From positions 124,001 to 188,000 of the forward strand of contig NZ_JACIJK010000003.1 of the NCBI RefSeq assembly GCF_014199305.1: a DNA stretch of 64,000 nt, written 5' to 3'. This DNA is from Sphingomonas aerophila. GTDB lineage: Bacteria > Pseudomonadota > Alphaproteobacteria > Sphingomonadales > Sphingomonadaceae. The notes below the pieces were generated by a model, which saw nothing but the letters and a program-made list of their open reading frames with translations, was not told the origin of the DNA and searched no databases. The position numbers and the translations under genes were made by a program. Shown piece after piece: positions 1 through 8,773 of the stretch (positions are counted from its first letter, which is position 1; the number at the start of each line of letters is the position of its first letter).

Positions 1-478
1 GCGGCGGCGCGCCGATTACCTGACGGGAATGTTGTTCGTCCGCAACCTCCTGAACAGGATAGCCGGAAATCGCGCGCGGCGGGAGTTGCAGCGCGGCACC
101 GATCAGGTTCGCTCCGTCCGACTGGTCAGCCCGCGGCTGGCGAACGATCGCCGGGTTTCGGTGGAACAGAACGACATCCTGGTACCCACCGAACAGTATC
201 GCAACAGGTTCAACTTCGTCCGGGTCGCCAACGTCCTGAACCGCGATTACTTCAATGAGCCCGACCTGCGACGGGCGCTGCACAATTGCGTCAGCTACCT
301 GTCCGGCCCGGGCGCCTGGCTTCTGGTGGTGCGGTCAACGGGCGGTCACCATGTCGCGACCTTGTTCCAGGTGTCCGCCGATGGGCGGCGGCTGACGGCC
401 GTTGATCGTTTTGGCGGCGGGTCGGAGGTCGAATGGCTGGTGTTCCAGACGCCCCTGCCGGGTGAATGGGCGCGGTGA
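1..478 (+). CDS. C-terminal part of a protein, possibly SAM-dependent methyltransferase; 5' end outside window
   Basis: The reading frame is open from base 2, ahead of the first ATG at 29, so the true start lies before the window. The visible 149+ residues include a stretch around NVLNRDYF followed by a hydrophobic strand (GAWLLVVRS), a layout seen in the last strands of class I methyltransferases, where a low-abundance 'N-V-L' motif precedes the substrate region. No SAM-binding GxGxG motif is visible because the N-terminus is missing, so the assignment is tentative. The gene overlaps the next one (466-478), which suggests co-transcription with the glycan locus that follows. Confidence 0.5.
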   Translation, partial: RRRADYLTGMLFVRNLLNRIAGNRARRELQRGTDQVRSVRLVSPRLANDRRVSVEQNDILVPTEQYRNRFNFVRVANVLNRDYFNEPDLRRALHNCVSYLSGPGAWLLVVRSTGGHHVATLFQVSADGRRLTAVDRFGGGSEVEWLVFQTPLPGEWAR

Positions 479-1674
479 CGGATCGTGCCCCCACCGTGGT
501 CGCCTTCCCATTCGTGGGCGAACTGGTCGGCGGCAGCCATATCTCCGCCTGCGGGCTGATCCGGGCGCTGGACCGCAGCCGGTTCACGCCGCTGGTGCTC
601 CTGCAGCATCCCGACGGCGCGGTCGGCCGATTGTTCCGCGAGGCTGGCGTCGAGGTCGAACGGGCTCCCGCTTCTGCGGAGCTGGCGCATGGCCGGCGGC
701 TTGGGCCCGGACCGGTGCTGTCGGTTGCAGCGCGTTCGTTGCACCTCGCCCGGTTCCTGCGCGAGCGGCAGGTCGGGATCGTTCACTGCAACGATGGGCG
801 AAGCTCTGCCACCTGGGGGCTTGCCGCGCGCCTGAGCGGGGCACGTCTCGTCTGGCACCATCGCAGCAGTCCGGACAGCGCCGGCTTGCGGCTGGTCGCC
901 CCCTTGCTCGCGGACCGGGTGATCGCAGTGTCGCATTTTGCGTCACCGCGGCCAGGCCGGTTCTCTGCGGCAAGCCGCGCAACGGTGATCCACAGCCCCT
1001 TCGACGTGACCCAGCAGCATGGTCGGGCGGCGGCACGCACGGCCTTGCTGCACGCCGTGCCAGACGCTCGCAACTCCTGTTTTGTCGCGTTTTCCGGCGT
1101 GCTGATCGATCGCAAGCGGCCCCTGCTGTTCGTTGAAGCCATTGCTGCGCTTCGTCGCAAGGCGTCGGAGCTCGACGTGCGCGGCGTGATCCTGGGCGAA
1201 GCGCTGGATGACATGGACGCGCAGGTGCGGCGCAAGGCGGAAGCGCTCGGAGTGACGGACGCGGTTCACCTTCTGGGGTTCCGTGCGCCGGGGCCGTTCT
1301 GGCTGGCCGGGTGTGACCTGTTGATGGTGCCTGCCGTCGAGGAGCCCTTTGGCCGAACGCTGATCGAGGCGATGCTGGTAGGCACGCCGGTGGTGGCGAC
1401 CCGGTCCGGTGGCAATGTCGAGGCGATCGATCACGAGCGGACCGGCCTGCTGGTACCGCCCGAAAATCCGGAGGCGTTGGCAGATGCGTGTCTCTCGCTG
1501 CTGCTCGATCGCGGGCGCAGGGCGGAGATGGCATCAACAGCGCAGATCCAGGCGCGCAAGCGGTTCGGCATCGAAACGCACGCAGCGGGTGTGATGGCGA
1601 TCTATGACGAGCTTCTACAGTCGGGCTTCGGTGGGCGCCCAGTCCATCGCAGCGTTGGACGACGTGCCGCCTGA
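466..1674 (+). CDS. Glycosyltransferase family 4 (GT-B fold)
   Basis: A 402-residue cytoplasmic glycosyltransferase, expected to add a sugar from an activated nucleotide donor to a lipid-linked or nascent glycan. The N-terminal half begins with the family's GGSH glycine loop (GELVGGSHISACGLIRAL). The C-terminal Rossmann domain carries the retaining-GT4 signature EEPFGRTLIEAM (E-x7-E) followed by GTPVVATRSGGNVEAI, which binds the donor nucleotide sugar. Length is normal for the family. Its start overlaps the preceding gene by 13 bases, and it opens a series of tightly packed genes of surface-glycan type. The acceptor and sugar cannot be read from sequence. Confidence 0.9.
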   Translation: MGAVTDRAPTVVAFPFVGELVGGSHISACGLIRALDRSRFTPLVLLQHPDGAVGRLFREAGVEVERAPASAELAHGRRLGPGPVLSVAARSLHLARFLRERQVGIVHCNDGRSSATWGLAARLSGARLVWHHRSSPDSAGLRLVAPLLADRVIAVSHFASPRPGRFSAASRATVIHSPFDVTQQHGRAAARTALLHAVPDARNSCFVAFSGVLIDRKRPLLFVEAIAALRRKASELDVRGVILGEALDDMDAQVRRKAEALGVTDAVHLLGFRAPGPFWLAGCDLLMVPAVEEPFGRTLIEAMLVGTPVVATRSGGNVEAIDHERTGLLVPPENPEALADACLSLLLDRGRRAEMASTAQIQARKRFGIETHAAGVMAIYDELLQSGFGGRPVHRSVGRRAA

Positions 1675-2722
1675 GCAGCTTCAGGCGGGACGCGCGCCGG
1701 TGGTGCCGCGCCATTCCTTGCCGTTGATTGTCGACCTGGATGGCACCCTTGTCCGGACGGACACGTTGCACGAATCGCTGCTAGCGCTCGCCTTTCGCCG
1801 GCCCTGGCATCTGGTCGGGGCGGTGGCGGCGATGCGTAGGGGGCGGGCCGTGTTCAAGCGACATGTTGGGCGAGTCTCGGTCCTGGACTGGGCGGCCTTG
1901 CCGTTCGACCCGCATGTGCTGAGCCTTATCGAACGACGTCGTGCAGCAGGCGACCCGGTGCATCTGGTGACGGCGGCAGACCAGTCCATCGCGGACGGCG
2001 TCGGTTCGGCGTTGAAGCTGTTCGAGACCGCTACGGGCAGCGACGGATCACACAATCTGCGTGGCAGTGCCAAGGCCGCATACCTCGCCGAACGCTTCCC
2101 GGACGGTTTCGACTATGTCGGCGATTGCGTGTCCGACATCGCCGTCTGGCGCGAAACGGGCAGGGCAACGCTGGCCGGCGGATCGAAACGGCTGGCGATG
2201 CGGCTGGAAGGGGAGGGGCTGACCACCACGATGCTCCCGTGTCATCGCGCGCGCGCAAGTGACTGGGTCAGGTTGATGCGTCCGCGTCGCTGGCTTGCAA
2301 ACCTGCTGCTGTTTCTGCCCTTGTTGACGGCGCCGGAGGACGGACGCGCGGATCTGGTGCTGCGCTTCGGGATCGCATGGTTGCTGTTCGGCATGGCCGG
2401 CAGCGCCGCCAACATGCTCGGCGAGCTTGGCGACCTGGCCTTGGAGCGGCGCCATCCGATCAGGCGTTCGGGCCCGCTCGCCGCTGGCAGGATCGGGATC
2501 GGCACGGCCCTGACACTATCGTTTGTCCTGCTTGCCGCCGCATTGGCCGGCGGGGCCTTACTGGGCGGCACGATTGCCGTCGCGCTTCTGGGCTATGCGG
2601 GGCTTCTGCTGGTATGCCATCCCCGTCCGGGTCGCATGCTTGCTGGCCTGCTTGGAGCTGCCGGAATGGCCGCCATCCTGCTTTCCGCCGGGCTGATGCT
2701 GGCCGGTCATCCGCTGGTATAG
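1604..2722 (+). CDS. HAD-family phosphatase fused to a shortened UbiA-like membrane domain
   Basis: A 372-residue fusion. Residues about 40-200 form a HAD domain: nucleophile motif DLDGT (D44, D46), VTAADQS as motif II and GDCVSD as the acidic motif. Residues about 225-372 are hydrophobic and resemble the first half of a UbiA prenyltransferase, with the loop ELGDLALERRHPIRRSG where active UbiA proteins have N-D-x2-D-x3-D...HPxKxRP. Several of the metal-binding acids are lost, and the domain is about half the usual length, so prenyl transfer seems unlikely; the HAD phosphatase part looks intact. The ATG used here overlaps the previous gene by 71 bases; a GTG at 1700 would remove the overlap and put DLDGT near the N-terminus. 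Confidence 0.8.
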   Translation: MTSFYSRASVGAQSIAALDDVPPEQLQAGRAPVVPRHSLPLIVDLDGTLVRTDTLHESLLALAFRRPWHLVGAVAAMRRGRAVFKRHVGRVSVLDWAALPFDPHVLSLIERRRAAGDPVHLVTAADQSIADGVGSALKLFETATGSDGSHNLRGSAKAAYLAERFPDGFDYVGDCVSDIAVWRETGRATLAGGSKRLAMRLEGEGLTTTMLPCHRARASDWVRLMRPRRWLANLLLFLPLLTAPEDGRADLVLRFGIAWLLFGMAGSAANMLGELGDLALERRHPIRRSGPLAAGRIGIGTALTLSFVLLAAALAGGALLGGTIAVALLGYAGLLLVCHPRPGRMLAGLLGAAGMAAILLSAGLMLAGHPLV

Positions 2723-2821
2723 TGGACGGGGACCAATCGGCCCGGCCAGCTACCTCGGGAGGAGTATAGAACCGCTTCGGCATCACTTTATTCTCGCCAT
2801 GCTCGGGCGGGAGGAAGCAAG

Positions 2822-4297
2822 GTGGCCACGGCATTCAAAATTTCGGAAGCGGCTCGGTCGAACGAGGCCGGCGGAGCGCTGTTGACGCTCGAGCAAAGCC
2901 TCGACCTTTCCAGCGCGGAAGCGAACGAGCTCTACAAGCGCCACCTCAACAAATACATGCTCCAGCTATTCGATGTTCTCGGCCTTGCCGACATGGATAT
3001 CGTGAGCGCTCAAGGCGCGGAGATCGAGCTGCGCGACGGCAGGCGCATCCTGGATTTTCACACGGGCTTGGGGGTCGTGGGGCTGGGGCACAACCATCCG
3101 CGCATCATTGCGGCGGAGCGGGCGTGCCACGACCGCCACATCCTCGATTCCATCAAGCTTGCACCGCACAAGCTACAGGGCGCACTGGCTTATAACCTCG
3201 CCCAAATGCTTCCCGATCCGCTGGGCGTCTCTTTCTTCGCGGTGTCCGGCGCGGAAGCGAACGAAGCGGCAATGAAGCTGAGCGAGCGCATCCAGACCCC
3301 CAAGGGCAAGCGCAAGTTCCTGTGCATGCGCGGCGCCTTTCATGGCAAAACGCATGGCGCGCTGTCGCTGACCACGGCGACCGATGTGCAGAGCGGCTTC
3401 CTGCTCGGCGTCCCGCGCGAGAACATCATCTATACCGAATACGGCAACATCGACGCGATGCGCGACGCGATCCGAGCGGAAACGGACGCAAAGGGCCGCA
3501 ACACGATCATCGCCGCCATTGTTGAAACGATGCGCGGCACGTCATGCGAGGTGCTGCCCCCCGGCTATCTGTCGTCCTTCACCCGCATCTGCCGAGAGAA
3601 CGACATCGTGTCTATCTTCGACGAGGTAAAGGTCGGGATGGGCAGGACGGGCCGGTTCTGTGCCTTCCAGCACGACCAGGGCACTGTGCCGGATATCGTC
3701 ACGCTGGCCAAGACGCTGGGCGGCGGCAAGCGTGAGGTCGCGGCGATGGTCACGTCGCAGCGGTTGTTCGACCTGGCATACGGCAACAAGCAGGACTGCA
3801 ACCTGCACAGCTCCACCTTCAGCGGTCTTGGCGAAAGCTGCGCGGTGGCGATCGAGACGCTAAACGTCTTGCGTGACGAAAAGCTGATCGAAAACGCCGA
3901 GAAGATGGGCGTCCATCTGTCCGGTCAGCTGCAGGAACTCCAGCGCAAACATCCCCGCACGATATTGGACGTGCGCGGACGCGGCCTGTTTCAGGCGATC
4001 CGCCTGAACTTTGGACAAGCGCTGGCGGCGAAGCTGGTCGACATCAGCAGCAACCCGATGTTCCGCACCTATCAGACGGTGTTGATCGGGGCGCTCGCCC
4101 GGGAGCTCTACGAGCGCCACGATATCCTGGTCCATTTCCAGCCGGGTGCGCGCGACATCCTGCACTTCATGCCACCCTTCACCATCGGGACGGCGGAAGT
4201 CGACCGGCTGGTCGCGGCACTGGACGACACGCTGACCAGGGGCATCGCGGATGCGACCGTGCGCTTCGTGGCCAAGAACATCGCCCGTGTCTTCTGA
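2822..4297 (+). CDS. Class III (omega/ornithine-type) PLP-dependent aminotransferase
   Basis: A 491-residue fold-type I aminotransferase. The class III signature is complete: IFDEVKVGMGRTG, the HDQGTVPDI segment and the Schiff-base lysine at about K297 in LAKTLGGG; GAEANEAAMK binds the cofactor phosphate. It should move an amino group to a keto or aldehyde substrate, possibly a sugar or a linker of the glycan made by this locus. The substrate is not evident. Start is GTG at 2822, supported by the GGGAGGAAG Shine-Dalgarno just upstream. A 99-base gap separates it from the previous gene, so it may have its own promoter. Confidence 0.88.
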   Translation: MATAFKISEAARSNEAGGALLTLEQSLDLSSAEANELYKRHLNKYMLQLFDVLGLADMDIVSAQGAEIELRDGRRILDFHTGLGVVGLGHNHPRIIAAERACHDRHILDSIKLAPHKLQGALAYNLAQMLPDPLGVSFFAVSGAEANEAAMKLSERIQTPKGKRKFLCMRGAFHGKTHGALSLTTATDVQSGFLLGVPRENIIYTEYGNIDAMRDAIRAETDAKGRNTIIAAIVETMRGTSCEVLPPGYLSSFTRICRENDIVSIFDEVKVGMGRTGRFCAFQHDQGTVPDIVTLAKTLGGGKREVAAMVTSQRLFDLAYGNKQDCNLHSSTFSGLGESCAVAIETLNVLRDEKLIENAEKMGVHLSGQLQELQRKHPRTILDVRGRGLFQAIRLNFGQALAAKLVDISSNPMFRTYQTVLIGALARELYERHDILVHFQPGARDILHFMPPFTIGTAEVDRLVAALDDTLTRGIADATVRFVAKNIARVF

Positions 4298-5903
4298 CGT
4301 TTCAGCGGTTGATGGGCGGCTCGCATTCGCTCCGCCCGCGGAACCTGGCGAGAGTTCGACCGGGCGGTACGGCTTGGTCGCGACGCCCGGTGCATGGACG
4401 GCGGGCGCCCTGGGCGCGATCGCCATATCGGCGGCGTTGTTCCTGACGGGCACGCGGCTGGGCATCGGCGTTCTTCCGGACACCACTCGATACATGGGGA
4501 TGAACGAAGTCCCCTATGACGCGCCGCTTTATGCCTGGACGCTGGCGTTGGCGGTGCAGACGGGTCTTGGCATGGCGGCTGCGGCCAAGTGGGTCGGGCT
4601 GGCGCTGGTGGTCGCGAACAGCGCGCTGGTATGGCACCTGTTAGCCCGCACGACCGGCCGTATCGTCCCGACCGCTATCGGTACCGGGCTGATCATCCTT
4701 TCCCCGCAATTCGTCTACCTCCACGCGCTCGCTCTGTCGGAGCCGCTGTTCCTGTTCTTCATACTTGCGACCTTGCTCGCATTTCTGAGATACTTGGGCA
4801 CGGGAAGCTGGGGCGGCCTTGTCGGCTGTGCCGTGCTGCTGGGGCTATGCTCGCTCGTCCGGTTCACCGCGCCGCCGCTGGGTGCGGCGCTCGCGCTGAC
4901 GTTGCTGGTCAGGCGTGAACATGCCTGGCCCCGGCGGCTGGCCGAGGTGGCCGTCCTGGGCATCGTCGCAGGTGTCTTGTTTGTCGGCTGGGCCGCCGCG
5001 AGCGAGGCCAGTGCCGGCCACTCACTGGGCCGTGAGTTCGCCTTCAACGGGACCATGGGCCCGGCCGAGTGGTGGAGGAGCCTGGCGGTCATGACCGCGT
5101 GGCTCTTGCCCGACCAAGTACCCTTCGCGCTGCGTGTGACATTGCTGGCGGCAGTGCTGGTCGCTGGCACTTGGCTGACGGCCCGGATCACCCGCCGGGC
5201 GCTGGCGTCACCAGCTCAGGGGCAAGACGCCGCGGTGCAGTTGATGCCAATGACGCTGGCCGCGTTTTTCGTCGCCTACCTCCTCTTCATGGTGCTCGCG
5301 ACCGCGATCGAGGCCAACCTGGCGCTAAGCGGTCGGTACGCCTTTCCGCCCTATGTCGCGGCCGTGCTGCTGATGACGATCGTGACGAGTACGGCCTCGC
5401 CGGGCGGTGCGGCGCGCGAGCCCCTGACGCTCGCGCTGGCCTGCCTCGGCGTCCTGGTGCTGGGCGGCCATGTCGTGCGGACCACGCTCAGAACGTGGGA
5501 AATGCGCGGCACCGGCATTGGCTATGCGGCGCGCACCTGGAAGGAGTCGCCCACGGTCCAGCACCTTTCAAGGCTGCCCGCAGGCGCTGAAATCTGGAGC
5601 AACGCGCCCGACGCGGTCACATTCCTGACGGCACGGCCGGCGCATTGGCTTCCTGTGCGCGCGCTGCAACGAACGGGGAAGCCCGATCCAGCGCACCCTT
5701 ATCCGGCTCAGATCGATGATCTGCGCCGCCAACTCGACCGCCGGCCGGGATATCTGGTGTTTTTCGACCAGGTCCAGTGGCGCCCTTATTACCGGAACAG
5801 CGAGGCGGAGCTGGCCCAGGCACTGAACCTGCGCCTCGCTGACCGCGCCTCCGACGGGCGCATCTACACCGCCGGCGCTTCGCTCAGGGAGAAACAGCCG
5901 TGA
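4287..5903 (+). CDS. GT39/ArnT-like integral membrane glycosyltransferase
   Basis: About 538 residues with roughly ten hydrophobic segments in the first 400 residues and a soluble C-terminal domain, the layout of polyprenyl-phosphate-sugar dependent transferases (ArnT, PMT, GT39/GT83). The first periplasmic loop holds PDTTRYMGMNEVPYDAPLY, with acids at the place where the family keeps its catalytic and metal-binding residues. It would move a sugar from a lipid-phosphate carrier in the periplasm. An ATG at 4251 would overlap the aminotransferase gene by 47 bases; GTG at 4287 gives the short overlap typical of this operon and is preferred. Its stop overlaps the next start. Confidence 0.75.
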   Translation: MSSDVSAVDGRLAFAPPAEPGESSTGRYGLVATPGAWTAGALGAIAISAALFLTGTRLGIGVLPDTTRYMGMNEVPYDAPLYAWTLALAVQTGLGMAAAAKWVGLALVVANSALVWHLLARTTGRIVPTAIGTGLIILSPQFVYLHALALSEPLFLFFILATLLAFLRYLGTGSWGGLVGCAVLLGLCSLVRFTAPPLGAALALTLLVRREHAWPRRLAEVAVLGIVAGVLFVGWAAASEASAGHSLGREFAFNGTMGPAEWWRSLAVMTAWLLPDQVPFALRVTLLAAVLVAGTWLTARITRRALASPAQGQDAAVQLMPMTLAAFFVAYLLFMVLATAIEANLALSGRYAFPPYVAAVLLMTIVTSTASPGGAAREPLTLALACLGVLVLGGHVVRTTLRTWEMRGTGIGYAARTWKESPTVQHLSRLPAGAEIWSNAPDAVTFLTARPAHWLPVRALQRTGKPDPAHPYPAQIDDLRRQLDRRPGYLVFFDQVQWRPYYRNSEAELAQALNLRLADRASDGRIYTAGASLREKQP

Positions 5904-6934
5904 GGACGGATGCACAATTCTCGACCGGCACCGCGGGGGCGCCGGACTATCCAGCGATGGCCGTTCCCGTCGGCGAACGATCAAGTGCATCGTTCCGCGA
6001 CTACCTCGCGATCGCGCGCCTCGATCACATGACCAAGCACGTCTTTATCGTGCCCGGCATCATCCTGGCATCCGTTCTGCGCGGGTCGTACCTGGAGATC
6101 GAACCCCTCCTGATCCTGCTCGGCCTTGCCAGCGCGGTGGCGATTGCGGGTGGGAACTACGTCATCAACGAATGGCTGGACCGGGAGTTCGACGCGTTCC
6201 ACCCGGAGAAGTCGAAGCGCTCCGCGGTACAGCGTCAGCTATCGCCCGCGCTCATCTACCTTGAATATGCGGTGCTGATCGGCGGAGGCCTGCTGCTCGC
6301 CAGCCTCGTCAACACGGCCTTTCTGCTGACCGCAGCGACCTTCGCGCTGTCCGGCGTCTTCTACAACGTACGCCCGTTCCGGACCAAGGACCGGGCCTAT
6401 GTCGACGTGATCTCGGAATCGATCAACAACCCGATCCGGCTGACGCTGGGCTGGACCATGGTCGACCCGACGACCCTGCCGCCGGCCAGCCTTTTTCTCG
6501 CCTATTGGGCGGCAGGCGCATTCCTGATGGGCGCCAAGCGGCTGTCGGAATATCGCGACATCGCCTCCCGGGTCGGGATCGACATGCTGTGCCGCTACCG
6601 CAGGTCATTCGCGGGTTACACGGCAGAGAGCCTGACCGTGTCATGCTTCCTGTACGCAATGGTGTCCGCGTTCTTCCTGGCGGTGTTCCTGATCCGCTAC
6701 CGCCTCGAATACCTGCTGGCGTTCCCATTCATCGCGGGCCTGTTCGCCTCGTACCTGTGGCTGTCGCTGCTCAGCAATTCGGTCGCCCAACGGCCCGAGC
6801 GACTGTTCCGGTCGAAGCGGCTGATGCTCGCATCCGGCGTGACCGCCGCGGTGCTGCTGGTGACCTCCTTCGTCAACATTCCCGTCCTCGGGACCCTGTC
6901 GGCGCCCAGCTTCATGCCGGCATCGCCACGCTGA
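5900..6934 (+). CDS. UbiA-family prenyltransferase, possibly a polyprenyl-phosphate phosphosugar transferase
   Basis: A 344-residue membrane protein with about eight transmembrane segments. The first Asp-rich motif is NEWLDREFDAFHPEKSKR (residues about 91-108) and the second is in YNVRPFRTKDRAYVD (about 155-170), both needed to bind Mg-prenyl phosphate. The later segment KRLSEYRDI...RYRRSF and PERLFRSKR resemble decaprenyl-phosphate phosphoribosyltransferase (DPPR synthase) more than quinone-pathway UbiA; that is a judgement from memory. A role in loading a sugar phosphate onto a polyprenyl carrier fits its position between a GT39-like transferase and an oxidoreductase/epimerase pair. Start is GTG overlapping the upstream stop. 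Confidence 0.85.
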   Translation: MRTDAQFSTGTAGAPDYPAMAVPVGERSSASFRDYLAIARLDHMTKHVFIVPGIILASVLRGSYLEIEPLLILLGLASAVAIAGGNYVINEWLDREFDAFHPEKSKRSAVQRQLSPALIYLEYAVLIGGGLLLASLVNTAFLLTAATFALSGVFYNVRPFRTKDRAYVDVISESINNPIRLTLGWTMVDPTTLPPASLFLAYWAAGAFLMGAKRLSEYRDIASRVGIDMLCRYRRSFAGYTAESLTVSCFLYAMVSAFFLAVFLIRYRLEYLLAFPFIAGLFASYLWLSLLSNSVAQRPERLFRSKRLMLASGVTAAVLLVTSFVNIPVLGTLSAPSFMPASPR

Positions 6935-7305
6935 TGGGCCCGGACTTCGCGGCGTGCGTTCGGGCGCTCTCGGCGACGCTGCTGGCGGAGCAGTCCGTGC
7001 TGCCCGTCACAGAGCGGGAGAAGGAGGCGGTTGCCGATCATCTGCTTTCGACGGCCGGACGTATGCCCGATCATCTGCGCCTGGCGTTGCGCGCTGCAAC
7101 GCTGTTCTTCGATGCACTTGCGTATCCGGTCAGCGGCAGGCCGTTTCACCAGCTTGGGCTGGCAAGGCAGCAGGCGCAGGTGCGCCGCCTCAACCGCCTG
7201 CCGATCGGACCGATCCGGAGCCTGACCGGCTTTTACCGCATCTTGTCCGTACACGCCCTGTGGAGCTTGGCGGAAAGCAGGGCGGCCTTGCCACGCCATG
7301 GCTGA
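6934..7305 (+). CDS. Small protein encoded upstream of a GMC oxidoreductase
   Basis: A 123-residue soluble, largely helical protein without a signal peptide. It starts with an ATG that overlaps the UbiA stop and ends overlapping the GMC oxidoreductase start (7298), so the three are translationally linked. Some GMC and gluconate-dehydrogenase-type flavoproteins have a small partner subunit encoded next to them, so an accessory-subunit role is plausible, but I do not recognise the family and no catalytic motif is visible. Confidence 0.7.
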   Translation: MGPDFAACVRALSATLLAEQSVLPVTEREKEAVADHLLSTAGRMPDHLRLALRAATLFFDALAYPVSGRPFHQLGLARQQAQVRRLNRLPIGPIRSLTGFYRILSVHALWSLAESRAALPRHG

Positions 7306-8773
7306 ACCCGTCCGCACCGATGTTCTGGTGATCGGCTCGGGACCGGGCGGCGCCGTCACGGGCCTGTTGTGCGCCGAAGCCGGGCGGTCGGTGCTGATGA
7401 TGGAGGACGGGCCGGACCTGCCGGTCGACTCGGCACCGCCATTCTCGCTCCAGGAGATCGCGCAGAAATACCGGGGCGGCGGTATCGGCGTTGCGTTCGG
7501 GCCGGCCAAGCTCGCCTATGTCGAGGGGCGCTGTGTCGGCGGCGGGAGCGAGGTCAATCGCGGCTTGTATCACCGCGCGCCGGCCAGCCTGCTCGACCGG
7601 TGGCATCGTGACTTCCAGGTTCGTGACCTGTCGCCGGAGGTGATGGCGGCGCATTTCGAGGCGTGCGAGGCGATCGCCCGAGTCGAGTATCTGCCCGGTG
7701 AAGCGCCAGGCATCTCGACCCGCCTGCGCGACGGAGCCGAGGCGCTGGGCTGGGCAGCGGTGGAGGCCCGGCGCCTTTATTGTTACGGCGGGGAAAGCGC
7801 CGGCAAACAGTCCATGTCGCGCACCTTCGTTCCCCGATTCCGCGCGGCGGGCGGGGAGCTGCGAGCCGGGTTGCGTGCGGTGCGCCTGGCGCGATCGGGC
7901 AATGGCTGGCAGGTCGAGGCTGTGCAGCAGGCCGACGGGCAGGCTTCACGCCCCGTTTCCATTCGAGCCGACACGGTGTTTGTCGCGTGCGGGGCCGTGC
8001 AGACCCCGGCGCTGTTGAGGCGGTCGGGCATGCGTCGCAACATTGGCTCGTCGCTCCGCTTTCATCCGATGCTGAAGATGGTGGCGGAGTTTCCCGAGGA
8101 GGTGAACAAGCCGGGCGACCTCGATCCGGTGCATCAGGTCAAGCAGTTCGAGCCAGATGTCGGCATGGGCTGCTCGGTCAGCACGCCCTCGACACTGGCA
8201 CTGGCGCTCAACGCCGATGCGGAGGCTCAGGCGAGGATCGCAAGCTGTTGGCGGCGCATGGGCATGTACTATGTACAGTCGACTGGGGGACAGGCGAAGG
8301 TGCGCAACCTGCCCTTTTTCCGCGATCCCCTGGTCACGTTTCAGTTCGATCGGGCCGACAGGGCGCGGCTGGTGCAGGGTCTGAAGGATCTCGGCCGGGC
8401 ATTATTCGCAGCGGGAGCGGTCCGGGTCTATCCGGCCGTTGCGGGATGCCCGGCGGTGACGTCGCAGCGGGAGCTGGACGACCTGTCCGACGCCATCGTC
8501 CGGCAAGAAGGCAGCCTCAGTTCGGTGCATGTCTTCTCCTCGTGCCCGATGGGGGAGGATGAGGAACGGTGTGCGACCGATTCCTATGGGCGGGTTCGCG
8601 GGGCCGAAGGACTCCATATCGCGGACGCGTCGCTGTTGTGCACCCCCACTTCGGTCAACCCGCAGGGCACGGTAATGGCGATCGCACGTCGCAACGTCCT
8701 GCACCTGCTCGACGCCGGGGTCGGGCGTGGTCACCGGGCACAGCCCAGCCGGGTTCGCGAGTTGGTGGAATGA
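7298..8773 (+). CDS. GMC-family FAD-dependent oxidoreductase
   Basis: A 491-residue flavoprotein of the glucose-methanol-choline type. The N-terminal FAD-binding motif is VIGSGPGGAVTGLLCAEAG; GRCVGGGSEVNRG is the second FAD-contact motif; the C-terminal part has SVHVFSSCPMG and the closing GLHIADASLLCTPTSVNPQG, where GMC enzymes place the FAD-binding and catalytic His/Asn region. It oxidises an alcohol to a ketone or aldehyde. With the SDR encoded directly downstream (ATGA overlap) it could make a two-step oxidation/reduction pair acting on a lipid-linked sugar, which is inference from order only. No signal peptide. Confidence 0.88.
   Translation: MAEPVRTDVLVIGSGPGGAVTGLLCAEAGRSVLMMEDGPDLPVDSAPPFSLQEIAQKYRGGGIGVAFGPAKLAYVEGRCVGGGSEVNRGLYHRAPASLLDRWHRDFQVRDLSPEVMAAHFEACEAIARVEYLPGEAPGISTRLRDGAEALGWAAVEARRLYCYGGESAGKQSMSRTFVPRFRAAGGELRAGLRAVRLARSGNGWQVEAVQQADGQASRPVSIRADTVFVACGAVQTPALLRRSGMRRNIGSSLRFHPMLKMVAEFPEEVNKPGDLDPVHQVKQFEPDVGMGCSVSTPSTLALALNADAEAQARIASCWRRMGMYYVQSTGGQAKVRNLPFFRDPLVTFQFDRADRARLVQGLKDLGRALFAAGAVRVYPAVAGCPAVTSQRELDDLSDAIVRQEGSLSSVHVFSSCPMGEDEERCATDSYGRVRGAEGLHIADASLLCTPTSVNPQGTVMAIARRNVLHLLDAGVGRGHRAQPSRVRELVE

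Noticed and set aside
584..1771. Long minus-strand open frame opposite the GT4 gene
   Set aside because: Arg/Pro/Ala-rich translation typical of an antisense shadow in GC-rich DNA; the plus-strand frame has all GT4 motifs.
5900..6934. Quinone-pathway UbiA (4-hydroxybenzoate polyprenyltransferase)
   Set aside because: Position in a glycan locus and the C-terminal sequences do not fit; kept as a possibility only.
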